Both the position numbers and the translations under genes were made by a program. Under the pieces are notes generated by a model. It was not told the DNA's origin, made no database searches, and saw nothing but the letters and a program-made list of their open reading frames with translations. DNA of 18,217 nt from an uncultured Collinsella sp. (GTDB lineage Bacteria > Actinomycetota > Coriobacteriia > Coriobacteriales > Coriobacteriaceae): the NCBI GenBank assembly GCA_934654775.1, contig CAKUGR010000021.1:1-18217 (forward strand), in the 5' to 3' direction. Of the stretch, positions 1-7,917 are shown in pieces (position 1 is the first letter of the stretch; the number at the start of each line of letters is the position of its first letter).

Positions 1-70
1 GTTTGTCTCCACCCGCATAGCGGGTGGGTTGAAGCTGGCCGCTGCGCGCCCAGCAGACTAAAGTCTTGAA
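1..70 (-). repeat. Left copy of a 70-base hairpin-rich repeat
   Basis: Seen directly: these 70 bases are the exact reverse complement of 18141-18210. Read on the minus strand, the order is an AGACT/AGTCT palindrome, a GCTGG...CCAGC stem-loop with an inner CGC/GCG stem, then a strong 8-bp hairpin with arms CCACCCGC and GCGGGTGG around a 3-base loop (plus-strand 9-27). The repeat begins one base after the T-tract of the tRNA-Pro terminator. No gene lies in it. The compact paired hairpins resemble REP elements or subterminal ends of IS200/IS605-type elements; that assignment is inference. It also sits at the very edge of the window, as expected where an assembly breaks in a multicopy repeat. Confidence 0.85.
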
Positions 71-71
71 C

Positions 72-101
72 AAAAAAGGTCAGGCACTAGGTGCCTGACC
101 T
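72..101 (-). terminator. Intrinsic terminator after tRNA-Pro and the long operon
   Basis: On the minus strand, an 11-bp perfect stem (AGGTCAGGCAC pairing with GTGCCTGACCT) with a 3-base loop is followed by six T. It lies 9 bases beyond the encoded CCA of tRNA-Pro. It is the first convincing intrinsic terminator downstream of coaBC, so it probably ends both tRNA-Pro transcripts and any read-through from the upstream protein operon. Confidence 0.9.
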
Positions 102-110
102 GCAAACTTC

Positions 111-187
<77 letters not shown>

Positions 188-229
188 AAGCTTTTGTTTG
201 TTGCTCTGCTCTCGCTCGCAACAGGGAGT

Positions 230-259
230 ATATTAACCCGAAACTTTGACCTTGTGCAA
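230..259 (-). promoter_or_regulatory. Possible promoter of tRNA-Pro
   Basis: On the minus strand, TTGCAC (254-259) and TAATAT (230-235) are 18 bases apart and point at tRNA-Pro; the -10 ends about 43 bases before the mature 5' end. The spacer is one base longer than ideal and the -35 matches TTGACA at four of six positions. The tRNA may also be transcribed by read-through from coaBC, because no terminator is visible between them. Confidence 0.55.
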
Positions 260-267
260 GAACTTTT

Positions 268-1479
268 TTAATTATTTTTGAGCAAGTTCAGAATTGAATC
301 TGCGAGCTGGGGTTTTGTTAGCACGGGAAGTTCTTGCGTCCCTGCTGTGCTCACGATCCAAGCTTTATTGGTATCAGTTCCAAAGCCCGAATCGGCGCGC
401 GAAACATCGTTGGCGATGATCGCATCGCAGCCCTTGCGCGCCAATTTACGCTCGGCGTACTCCACGACGTTATCGGTCTCGGCCGCAAAGCCGATCACAC
501 AGCGTTCGCCCTTCTGGCGCGAAAGCTCGGCCAAAATATCGAGGGTCTCGACAAGCTCGATGCGATCGAGGCGCTCGTTGGCTTTTTTGAGCTTGTGGTC
601 CGCCGGGGCCGCGGGCGTGTAGTCGGCGACGGCGGCTGCGCAAATGGCCGCGTCGGCCGTCTGGAAGGCATCCAGCGCCGCCTGGAGCATCTCTGCGGCG
701 GTCTGCACACGTACGCACTCCACGCCGCGGGGTACGTCGATCGACGTTGGCCCCAGCACGATCGTGACGGCAGCACCACGCCGTGCGGCCTCCCCCGCCA
801 GGGAGATGCCCATCTTGCCCGACGAGCGGTTGCCGATAAAGCGCACCGGATCGATCGGCTCATGCGTAGGCCCGGCCGTGATGACGATGCGCTTGCCCGC
901 CAGATCCTGCGGGACGGGATTGAGCACCTCACAGATAGCCTCGACGATGTCCTCGGGCTCGCTCATGCGCCCCTTGTCCACGTCACCGCAGGCAAGGTAG
1001 CCGCTGCCCGGGCCCACCACGTGCACACCGCGGTCGCGCAGCGTGGCCATATTGGCCTGCGTCGCCGCTGCCTTCCACATGCCGTTGTTCATGGCCGGCG
1101 CAATCACGATGGGTCGCGGCGTGGCGAGCAGCGTCGTGGAAATAAGGTCATCGGCGATGCCGTTGGCCATCTTGGCGATGATGTTGGCCGTTGCGGGCGC
1201 CACGACCACCAGGTCGGGCTCTTGCGCGAGCGAAATGTGATGGATAGGGTCGGACGGATCGTCAAACAAACCCACCGCGACCGGCTCATTGGTGAGCGCG
1301 CGGAAGGTGAGCGGACCCACGAACTCCGTGGCATGCTCGCTCATAACGACCTTGACGCGCGCGCCGCGCTTTTGCAGCAGGCGCACGATATTGCACGACT
1401 TATAGGCGGCGATCCCGCCGGTAATACCCAGCAGGATCGTTTTTCCCTCAAGTTGCATTGAATTGTTGGGTGCCGCCAT
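268..1479 (-). CDS. coaBC: Bifunctional phosphopantothenoylcysteine decarboxylase / phosphopantothenate-cysteine ligase
   Basis: 403 aa, the usual length for the fused enzyme making two steps of coenzyme A synthesis: cysteine is joined to 4'-phosphopantothenate (CoaB half), then the product is decarboxylated (CoaC half, FMN-dependent). The N-terminal flavoprotein domain (about 12-185) has GITGGIAAYK at 18-27, the active-site His in HHISLA (81), PAMNNGMW (128-135) with its Asn, and the substrate-recognition clamp GYLACGDVDKGRM with Cys164. The CoaB domain (about 194-403) has AGPTHEPIDPVRFIGNRSSG (202-221) and the KLKK motif (296-299). Every key residue I know of is present. ATG at 1479 is chosen because AAGGA lies about 10 bases upstream; the later Met8 has no site. 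The gene starts 3 bases after the zinc-ribbon gene. It is the last protein gene of the array. Confidence 0.97.
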   Translation of the reverse strand: MAAPNNSMQLEGKTILLGITGGIAAYKSCNIVRLLQKRGARVKVVMSEHATEFVGPLTFRALTNEPVAVGLFDDPSDPIHHISLAQEPDLVVVAPATANIIAKMANGIADDLISTTLLATPRPIVIAPAMNNGMWKAAATQANMATLRDRGVHVVGPGSGYLACGDVDKGRMSEPEDIVEAICEVLNPVPQDLAGKRIVITAGPTHEPIDPVRFIGNRSSGKMGISLAGEAARRGAAVTIVLGPTSIDVPRGVECVRVQTAAEMLQAALDAFQTADAAICAAAVADYTPAAPADHKLKKANERLDRIELVETLDILAELSRQKGERCVIGFAAETDNVVEYAERKLARKGCDAIIANDVSRADSGFGTDTNKAWIVSTAGTQELPVLTKPQLADSILNLLKNN

Positions 1480-1482
1480 CGT

Positions 1483-2202
1483 TTAATCTTCCTTGCTCGG
1501 GAGCACCAGCAGGCGGTGGCAGTACGGGCAGTGCGTAATCTCGCTACCGTCGTGGTTGAGGTCGCTCATGGACGAAGCCTGCAGCGCGGTGTGGCAAACC
1601 GTAGGGATGTTGCCCTGGATGGTCTCGACAGCCAGGCCGCGGAACTGCTTGAGCAGGCGCTCATAATCGGTGAGCACGTCGGTCGGCAGCGTAGCGGCAA
1701 GGGCGATGCGCTCCTTGGTTGCAGCGCCGATCTGAGCCTGCAGGTCGGCAGCCTTGGCACGGGCAGCCTTGGTATCGGCCTTCACGCCCTCCTCGAACTT
1801 GGCGATGATGGCCTGCGCGCGGGCCTCGCGATCGAGCGCTTCCTTATGGGCGACGACGACGTCCTTGCGGGTGTGCTCAATCTTGTCCAGACGCTTTGCC
1901 AGGGTGGCAAGCTCATTCTCCAGGTCCTGCACCTCGCGGTAATCAGAACCGTCGACGTGACGCTTCTTGGCAGCCTCGATGGCATTGTTGGTCTGGATCT
2001 CGGTGGTGTTGAGGTCGTCGAGCTCAATGTCCAAATCCTTGCGCTGGGCGTAGAGCTTGGTCATCTCGGACTTGAGCTTCACATAGGTCTTTCGCTTGGA
2101 AGCGAGCTCCTTGAGCTCCGGCATATTGGCAAGTTCGCTCTTGTTGCGGGCGAGCTCCAAATCGATCTGTTGCAGCTTGAGTAGCGTAGCGCCGGCGCTC
2201 AT
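1483..2202 (-). CDS. Coiled-coil protein with C-terminal zinc ribbon (DUF164 / C4-type zinc ribbon family)
   Basis: 239 aa from the ATG at 2202, which overlaps the NIF3 stop as ATGA and has AAAGGAGAG 7 bases upstream; a longer frame to 2238 would start inside NIF3 and is not needed. Residues about 5-175 are a long charged alpha-helical coiled coil rich in Lys, Glu and Ala, of the kind that forms a hairpin in this family. The C-terminus should hold two CxxC knuckles. The second is intact (CPYCH, 225-229), but the first keeps only Cys203, with Pro200 in place of the first Cys, so the ribbon is degenerate. Members are often encoded next to NIF3-like proteins, as here. Cellular role not established; nucleic-acid binding is a family-level suggestion only. 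Confidence 0.85.
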   Translation of the reverse strand: MSAGATLLKLQQIDLELARNKSELANMPELKELASKRKTYVKLKSEMTKLYAQRKDLDIELDDLNTTEIQTNNAIEAAKKRHVDGSDYREVQDLENELATLAKRLDKIEHTRKDVVVAHKEALDREARAQAIIAKFEEGVKADTKAARAKAADLQAQIGAATKERIALAATLPTDVLTDYERLLKQFRGLAVETIQGNIPTVCHTALQASSMSDLNHDGSEITHCPYCHRLLVLPSKED

Positions 2203-3008
2203 AAGTTCTCTCCTTTTGTCACAGTCCACCATTGGCAAGGGTTCAGTATTTTAATCGTATGACGGGGGTCGACCCCGGCGTCAACTGCAGAGTTCATCAA
2301 GATATCCACGAACGGCTCTTCGGAACGGTCGTGGCCGAGTAGGATCACGCCCAGGCCACGCAAGGCAAGGTCCTGCGCCACGTGGTAGCCGGCCTCTCCG
2401 GTCACAATAACATCTGCGCCTGCGGCGATGGCAAGCTCACCAAAATCGCCGAGGGAGCCGCCCAGAATGGCGACGGTGCGACACGGGTGCTCGGCTTCGC
2501 CCCATACGCGCGGGTCGCTGCCAAACGCCGTGGCGGCACGATTGGCGAGATCGCGCAGCGTGGACGGGTCGTCGAGCGTTGCAAGTGCGCCCAGACCGGT
2601 GAGCTCAGGCTCGTCCACATGCTCCAGTGAGCTCATGGGCTCAGCGCCCAGCAAATTGCTCAGGCGAACGCGCGCTTCGTGCGATCGGTCCAGGTTGGTG
2701 TGAAGCGAGATGATGCTCACGCCGCAACGAGCTGCCTCGTACAACGCAGCGCTGCACTGGGGACGCGATACATCCGCCGGGCAAAACGCCTCGGGCGCCT
2801 TGATATAGATGGGATGATGCGTCAGCAGCACGTTGGCGCCGGACTCGAGAGTGCGTTGCACGTTGGCCTCGGTCGCGTCGAGTGCGCAGGCAACACCGGT
2901 GATCTTTGCAGCGGGATCTCCCACAGATAGCCCTACATGATCCCAGCCCTCGGCGTCCGCCTTGGGGTAGCGCGCCAGCAGCGCACGTTCAAACTCGGAG
3001 ACAATCAT
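2199..3008 (-). CDS. NIF3-like dinuclear metal-centre protein (DUF34, 'GTP cyclohydrolase I type 2' homologue)
   Basis: 269 aa, near the compact family size. The metal-site residues are visible: HH in LLTHHPIY (64-65), LHTNLD with His103 and Asp107, and near the C-terminus GHDRSEE with His226 and Glu230. The family forms toroidal hexamers with paired metal ions. Bacterial members are often annotated as GTP cyclohydrolase type 2 homologues, but the physiological substrate is not settled, so I give no reaction. The start ATG overlaps the stop of the cysteine desulfurase gene as ATGA, and its own stop overlaps the zinc-ribbon start in the same way, so the three genes are probably translationally coupled. 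Confidence 0.92.
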   Translation of the reverse strand: MIVSEFERALLARYPKADAEGWDHVGLSVGDPAAKITGVACALDATEANVQRTLESGANVLLTHHPIYIKAPEAFCPADVSRPQCSAALYEAARCGVSIISLHTNLDRSHEARVRLSNLLGAEPMSSLEHVDEPELTGLGALATLDDPSTLRDLANRAATAFGSDPRVWGEAEHPCRTVAILGGSLGDFGELAIAAGADVIVTGEAGYHVAQDLALRGLGVILLGHDRSEEPFVDILMNSAVDAGVDPRHTIKILNPCQWWTVTKGENL

Positions 3009-4183
3009 GCGGCGCCTACAATCGAGAGCAGCGCCTGGGCAAACTCGTCCAGGTCGGCGGGGTTTACGCGGTCATCGAATGAGATGCGTAAGGCACCCAG
3101 TGCCTGCTCGCGGCCGATACCCATGGCGCTGAGCACATGGCTCGGGTCCATGTTGCCGCTCGAGCAAGCCGATCCGGCCGAAACCTCAAAGCCGGCGGCA
3201 TCGAGCTTGATGATGAGCTCTTCGGAGTCCATGCCGTCGACGTAGATCGAAACCATACCCGGCAGACGATCGGCCTGCGCGTAGTCGCCCATCGTGGCGT
3301 GAATGCGAGGATGGCCCGTAAGCGTGGCGTAGAGCTTGTCGGACAGGGCCTGCAGCGTCGTGCGCTCCTGGGCCACGTTGGGCGCCAGTGCGGAAGCGGC
3401 AGCGGCAAAGGCCAGCTGCGTGCGCAGGTCCTGTGTGCCGGCGCGACGGCCGGCCTCCTGTCCGCCGCCAAAGATGCGAGGACGAAGCGGCGTGCGGCTC
3501 TTAAGGTAGAGCGCACCGGAGGCCACGGGACCGCCGATCTTGTGCGCGGCAACGGTCATGGCGTCGACGCCCAGCTCGGTCACATCGAGCGGAATATGCA
3601 GGTAGCCCTGGATGGCATCGGTGTGGAACAGGGCGCCGGCAGCGTGCGCGGCAGCGGCGAGCTCGCGGATGGGCTGTACCACGCCGGTCTCGTTGTTGGC
3701 GACCATAATGCTCACGAGCGCTACGTCGTCGCTCAGCAAGTCGCTCAACGCGGCGGGCTCGATGTAGCCCGCACGGCAGGGCTGCACCAGGTCGACCGTA
3801 AAGCCGGCGGCACGTAGCAGCGGCAGGTTGTCCAGGATCGAATCGTGCTCAATGGCGGACACGATCACACGGTCGCGCTTGCGATCACGCTGGCGTGCGC
3901 CCTCGGCAAGACCGAGCAGCGCCAGCTGGTTGGCCTCGGTGCCGCCGTTGGTCAGGATAATCTCGGACGGGCGGACGCGCACGCCAAAGCTGCGGGCGAT
4001 CTCGCGACGTGCCACCTCCAGACGCGCGGCGGCCTTGCGGCCGAGCGAGTGCAGCGAGTTGGGGTTGACGCCGGCAAGCTCGCTTTCGTCGTATTCGCGC
4101 TGCGCAAGGCACGCCTCGGCGCGCATGGGCGTCGAGGCGGCATAGTCAAGATTCACGGGTATGCGGTTTTGACCTGCGGTCAT
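3005..4183 (-). CDS. Cysteine desulfurase, NifS/IscS-like (class V aminotransferase fold)
   Basis: 392 aa PLP enzyme that takes sulfur from L-cysteine, leaving alanine, for Fe-S cluster or thio-tRNA synthesis. Visible motifs are NLDYAASTP (11-19), TNGGTEANQLAL (78-89), EHDS (112-115), ANNETG (162-167), HTDAIQ (187-192), the PLP lysine K215 in AAHKIGGP, and the sulfur-accepting Cys340 in SAGSACSSG. The usual GPKG after the lysine motif is GPVASG here, a small departure. No scaffold (iscU/sufU), regulator or thiouridylase (mnmA) is adjacent, so the sulfur acceptor cannot be read from context. ATG at 4183 lies 6 bases after the rpe stop with AGGAGG 11 bases upstream, across that stop. Confidence 0.93.
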   Translation of the reverse strand: MTAGQNRIPVNLDYAASTPMRAEACLAQREYDESELAGVNPNSLHSLGRKAAARLEVARREIARSFGVRVRPSEIILTNGGTEANQLALLGLAEGARQRDRKRDRVIVSAIEHDSILDNLPLLRAAGFTVDLVQPCRAGYIEPAALSDLLSDDVALVSIMVANNETGVVQPIRELAAAAHAAGALFHTDAIQGYLHIPLDVTELGVDAMTVAAHKIGGPVASGALYLKSRTPLRPRIFGGGQEAGRRAGTQDLRTQLAFAAAASALAPNVAQERTTLQALSDKLYATLTGHPRIHATMGDYAQADRLPGMVSIYVDGMDSEELIIKLDAAGFEVSAGSACSSGNMDPSHVLSAMGIGREQALGALRISFDDRVNPADLDEFAQALLSIVGAA

Positions 4184-4189
4184 AAGGGT

Positions 4190-4861
4190 TTATGCCTCCT
4201 GTGCGGCCTCGTTGCCCAGCTTCTGCAGCAGTGCAACCTCGGCGGCGGGGTCTTCGGACTTAAATACGGCAGAACCGGCTACGAGCACGTTGGCGCCGGC
4301 CTTGACGACATCGGCGATGTTCTTGGAAGAGATGCCCCCGTCAACCTCAATCAGGGGCGACACGCCGTGGCGCTCGCACATGGCCGTAAGCTCGTGCAGC
4401 TTAGCGATGGTGCCCGGGATAAAGCTCTGGCCGCCAAAGCCGGGGTTCACGCTCATCAGCAGCACCATATCGACGACATCGATAATGCTCTCGAGCACGC
4501 AGACGGGCGTGGCGGGGTTGAGCACAACGCCGGCCTTGACGCCGCGCTGCTGCAGATGCGTGAGCGTGCGGTGCAGGTGCGTGGAAGCCTCGTAATGCAC
4601 GGTGATCATATCGGCGCCGGCGTCGGCGTACCAATCGACCGTCTCGTCGGGGTTCGTCACCATAAGGTGCGCGTCGACCGGTACATCGGTGGAGCGCTTG
4701 ACGGCCTTGAGGATGTCGACGCCAAAGGTAAGATTGCCGGTAAAGTGGCCGTCCATAACGTCGAAGTGCACGTAGTCGGCACCGGCGATCTTGTCGAGCT
4801 CGCCCCTGAGGTTGGCCATGTCGGCCGAAAGGACGGACGGAGCGATTTTGATGGAACCCAT
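4190..4861 (-). CDS. rpe: Ribulose-phosphate 3-epimerase
   Basis: 223 aa TIM barrel that interconverts ribulose-5-phosphate and xylulose-5-phosphate in the pentose phosphate pathway. The N-terminal IAPSVLSAD (6-14) is diagnostic. Metal and catalytic residues are His32 and Asp34 (HFDVMDGHF), His65 (DAHLMV) and Asp174 (EVDGGI). The phosphate-binding loops NPGFGGQSF (139-147) and AGSAVF are present. The strand after HFDVMDGHF reads TGNLTFG where most members have VPNxTFG. The length is typical. The gene follows gpsA by 18 bases with AGAAAGG about 8 bases before the ATG. Confident by motif set. Confidence 0.96.
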   Translation of the reverse strand: MGSIKIAPSVLSADMANLRGELDKIAGADYVHFDVMDGHFTGNLTFGVDILKAVKRSTDVPVDAHLMVTNPDETVDWYADAGADMITVHYEASTHLHRTLTHLQQRGVKAGVVLNPATPVCVLESIIDVVDMVLLMSVNPGFGGQSFIPGTIAKLHELTAMCERHGVSPLIEVDGGISSKNIADVVKAGANVLVAGSAVFKSEDPAAEVALLQKLGNEAAQEA

Positions 4862-4879
4862 GGTAGAAGCCTTTCTGCG

Positions 4880-5887
4880 CTAGTCGGTGAGTCCGTAGAA
4901 CTCTTGGGAGGGGACGCGGTCGGTAAGAATCTCGAGCGCCCTATCCAAAGTAACACCGTTGTAGAGCGTTTGCTCCACGGCAAAGGTGAGCGGAATGTCT
5001 ACGCCCAGTGAACGGGCGAGCTCGCTGACGCTGCGGGCCGCGACGGCACCCTCAACCACCATATGCGTGCGGGCCTGATACTCGTCGAGCGACACGCCGT
5101 GAGCGAACTCGTAGCCAAAGGTGCGGTTGCGCGAATGCCCCGAGGTGCAGGTGGCGATAAGGTCGCCCATGCCGGCAAGTCCCATGCAGGTCATGGCCTG
5201 ACCGCCGCGGGCATGCACCAGTCGGCTGATCTCGGCCAGGCCGCGCGTCATGATGAGGGCGAGCGTGTTGTCGCCCGCACCCGAGCCGGCAGAAATGCCG
5301 CACACAATGGCGATGACGTTTTTCATAGCACCGCAGACCTCGACACCGGTCATGTCCTGCGACAGGTAGATGCGGAAGGCCGTGGAAAGCAGCAGCTCCT
5401 TAAAGGTCTCCCCTACCTGCTGGTCCTCGCTGGCGATGACGGCGGCCGAAAGCCCGCCGCGGCAGATTTCCTCGGCATGGTTGGGGCCCGAGAGCGCCGC
5501 CACGCGCGACTCGTTGCCGATCTCGCTGGCGATGATCTCGCTCATGAGCAGGCCGGATTCGGGCTCGATGCCCTTGGTGAGGCACAGAACCGGGGTCTCG
5601 TCCGCGATGAACGGCGCCGCCTGGTGGCAGACGTCACGCAGGTGTGTCGAAGGCACGGCAAAGATGATGGCCTCGGCGCCGTCGAGCGCCTGGGCCAAGT
5701 CCGTCGTGGCGACAACGTTTTCCGGCAGCACGTAGTCCACCAGATAGCGGGGATTGCGGTGCTCGCCGTTAATGCCGGCGGCCGTCTGCTCGCTGTGGGC
5801 CCACATGGTCACGCGCTCGGCTCGCGCGGCGGCAAGGCCGGCGACGGCGGTTCCCCAGGAGCCGGAGCCAATCAGCGCAACATTCAT
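4880..5887 (-). CDS. gpsA: Glycerol-3-phosphate dehydrogenase [NAD(P)+]
   Basis: 335 aa, typical length. It reduces dihydroxyacetone phosphate to sn-glycerol-3-phosphate, the backbone for phospholipids, in the cytosol. The Rossmann loop GSGSWGTA is at 7-14, followed by LTKGIE (103-108), LSGPNHAEE (132-140; SGPSFA is more usual), the catalytic Lys189 in CGAMKNV, AGMGDL (238-243) and SRNRTFG (252-258). The gene lies 9 bases downstream of plsY with GGAGAGAG just before the ATG. Its product is the direct substrate of PlsY, so the pair forms a functional unit, with plsC further upstream in the same array. Confidence 0.97.
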   Translation of the reverse strand: MNVALIGSGSWGTAVAGLAAARAERVTMWAHSEQTAAGINGEHRNPRYLVDYVLPENVVATTDLAQALDGAEAIIFAVPSTHLRDVCHQAAPFIADETPVLCLTKGIEPESGLLMSEIIASEIGNESRVAALSGPNHAEEICRGGLSAAVIASEDQQVGETFKELLLSTAFRIYLSQDMTGVEVCGAMKNVIAIVCGISAGSGAGDNTLALIMTRGLAEISRLVHARGGQAMTCMGLAGMGDLIATCTSGHSRNRTFGYEFAHGVSLDEYQARTHMVVEGAVAARSVSELARSLGVDIPLTFAVEQTLYNGVTLDRALEILTDRVPSQEFYGLTD

Positions 5888-5896
5888 GACTCTCTC

Positions 5897-6580
5897 CTAC
5901 TTATCGTCGGGCTCGGTGACGCGCTTGGTAAACGAGAGCTTGGACTCCTTACCGGCCATGAGCTTTTGGATATTCGAGCGATGGGCCCACACCACGGTGA
6001 TGCCGATCATCGCCATGCAAAACTTGAGGCCCAGGCTGCTGTACGGAAAGACCGCGCAGACGGCGATGGGAAGACCGATGGCCGCGGCAAGCGAGCCTAC
6101 CGACACAAACTTGGTGATGGCGACGGCTACGATAAACATGCCCAGCAGCGAAAGTCCGATGGGCCAGTACCAGGCGAGGATGACGCCCAAGCCCACGGCG
6201 ATACCCTTGCCGCCATGGAAGTTGAGGTAGGGCGAGAAGATGTGCCCCCACACCGCAGCCAGGCAGATGACGCCGAGCATCCAGTCGCCGGGGGCTCCAG
6301 GCGCCATGATGCTCACAGGAAAGCCATAGCCCACGCCCGCGATAAGCGGACGTGCGATAATGACGCAGATGGCGCCCTTAAGGCAGTCGAGCAGCAGCGT
6401 GAGCGCGGCCACCTTGGGGCCGGCTACGCGCAGGGCGTTGGTGGTGCCGATGTTGCCGGAGCCCGCCTTGCGAATGTCGGTGTGGTTGAACACGCGGCCC
6501 AGGATCAGGCCAAACGGAATCGCTCCGATAAAGAACGAGACCACGGCGCAGATGGCGGTCAGCAGAATCGGATTAAGCAT
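5897..6580 (-). CDS. plsY: Acyl-phosphate:glycerol-3-phosphate acyltransferase
   Basis: 227 aa integral membrane enzyme that moves an acyl chain from acyl-phosphate to glycerol-3-phosphate, giving lysophosphatidic acid. Family motifs are GSGNIGTTNALR (40-51), HGGKGIAVG (122-130) and a C-terminal HRSNI...GKESK. Several hydrophobic segments are visible (about 4-28, 55-80, 100-115, 127-155, 160-195), matching the seven-helix family. The ATG at 6580 overlaps the end of der by 8 bases and has AAGGAG 7 bases upstream; the reading frame stays open further upstream, but that part is out-of-frame der sequence. The acyl-phosphate maker PlsX is not in the window. Confidence 0.95.
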   Translation of the reverse strand: MLNPILLTAICAVVSFFIGAIPFGLILGRVFNHTDIRKAGSGNIGTTNALRVAGPKVAALTLLLDCLKGAICVIIARPLIAGVGYGFPVSIMAPGAPGDWMLGVICLAAVWGHIFSPYLNFHGGKGIAVGLGVILAWYWPIGLSLLGMFIVAVAITKFVSVGSLAAAIGLPIAVCAVFPYSSLGLKFCMAMIGITVVWAHRSNIQKLMAGKESKLSFTKRVTEPDDK

Positions 6581-7907
6581 CCTTTTGCTCCTTCTTCCTA
6601 AAGAAGAGTCGGATGGGCGTACCGGAGAAGTCGAAGGTCGAGCGCATGCGGTTCTCCACGTAGCGCTGGTAGGTGTCATTGACCAGGTCGCTGTGGTTGA
6701 CGAAGAACGTGAACGTCGGCGGGTTGACGCCCGTCTGGGTCACATAGTGCATGCGCAGGCGGCGCTTGCCGTCCACCACGGTGTGGCCAAACTCGCGCAG
6801 GTCGGTGAGGAACGTGTTGAGGCGCGAGGTGGAGATCTTTTGCGAACGCGTCTTCTCGGCGGCGTCGACCATGCCCCAGATCTTCTCGACGCTGCGGCCG
6901 GTCAGGGCAGAGATGCGCAGGTACTGAGCCCAGGGAGCCATGACGCCCAGACGGCGGTCGACGGTCTCCATGCAGGCCTCGCGCTTGCGGTCGTCGTCGA
7001 GCAGGTCCCACTTGTTGAGCAGCACCACGATGGCGCAGCCGCGCTCGATGGCAAGACCCATGACCTTCTGATCCTGCTCGGTAACACCCACGGAGGCGTC
7101 AACGACGAGCAGCGCCACGTCGGCGCGGTCGATGGCGCGCAGTCCGCGGACCATGGAGTAGTATTCAATGTTCTCGTACACGGTGCTCTTCTTGCGAATG
7201 CCCGCGGTGTCGACCATGCGGTAGTGCTTGCCGTTGCGCTCGACGACCGTATCGATGGCGTCGCGCGTGGTGCCGGCGATGTTCGACACGATGGAGCGAT
7301 CGGCGCCCAGGATGCGGTTGAACAGCGACGACTTGCCGGCGTTGGGTCGGCCGATAATGGCGACATTCAGCGCGTCGGGGAACTCGTCGGCGACCTCGTC
7401 CTCCTCCTCGGGGAGCAAGGCCACGATATCATCGAGCAGGTCGCCCGTGCCATGGCCGTGCAGGGCCGAAAGCGGCGTGGGCTCGCCGATGCCGAGCGAA
7501 TAGAACTCCCAGATGTTGTCGTTCTCGCGATCGGGGTTGTCGAGCTTGTTCACCAGCAGAAAGACCGGCTTGTCGGAGCGCTTGAGCATGCGGGCGACCG
7601 ATTCGTCCTCTTCGGTGACGCCGGTGCGGCCGTCGACCACAAATAGGATGACGGCGGCTTCCTCGGCGGCGGCGAGCGCCTGGTCGCGGATGGACGTGGC
7701 AAACACGTCATCGCTCTTGAGCGGCTCGATACCGCCGGTGTCGACGATGGTGAACTCGCGACCGTTCCAGTCGGCCGTGTGATACGAGCGGTCGCGCGTG
7801 ACGCCGCGTGACTCGTGGACGATGGCGTCCGAGGTCTGGGCCAGGCGGTTAACGAGCGTGGACTTGCCCACGTTGGGGCGTCCGACGACGGCGACGATAG
7901 GTTTCAT
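6573..7907 (-). CDS. der: Ribosome biogenesis GTPase Der (EngA)
   Basis: 444 aa with the family's hallmark of two tandem GTPase domains and a KH-like C-terminus; it acts in 50S subunit assembly. Domain 1 has GRPNVGKST (9-17), DTGG (56-59) and NKLD (120-123). Domain 2 has GRPNAGKSS (186-194), DTAG (233-236) and NKWD (298-301). The linker carries an acidic stretch (LPEEEDEVADE, 165-175). The C-terminal domain includes RLRMHYVTQ and ends in a basic tail. ATG at 7907 is chosen over an open extension to 8078 because AAAGGAGAG lies 5 bases before it and homology begins at MKPIVAVVG. It starts 10 bases after the DUF512 gene and overlaps plsY by 8. Confidence 0.97.
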   Translation of the reverse strand: MKPIVAVVGRPNVGKSTLVNRLAQTSDAIVHESRGVTRDRSYHTADWNGREFTIVDTGGIEPLKSDDVFATSIRDQALAAAEEAAVILFVVDGRTGVTEEDESVARMLKRSDKPVFLLVNKLDNPDRENDNIWEFYSLGIGEPTPLSALHGHGTGDLLDDIVALLPEEEDEVADEFPDALNVAIIGRPNAGKSSLFNRILGADRSIVSNIAGTTRDAIDTVVERNGKHYRMVDTAGIRKKSTVYENIEYYSMVRGLRAIDRADVALLVVDASVGVTEQDQKVMGLAIERGCAIVVLLNKWDLLDDDRKREACMETVDRRLGVMAPWAQYLRISALTGRSVEKIWGMVDAAEKTRSQKISTSRLNTFLTDLREFGHTVVDGKRRLRMHYVTQTGVNPPTFTFFVNHSDLVNDTYQRYVENRMRSTFDFSGTPIRLFFRKKEQKDA

Positions 7908-7917
7908 CTGCTCTCCT

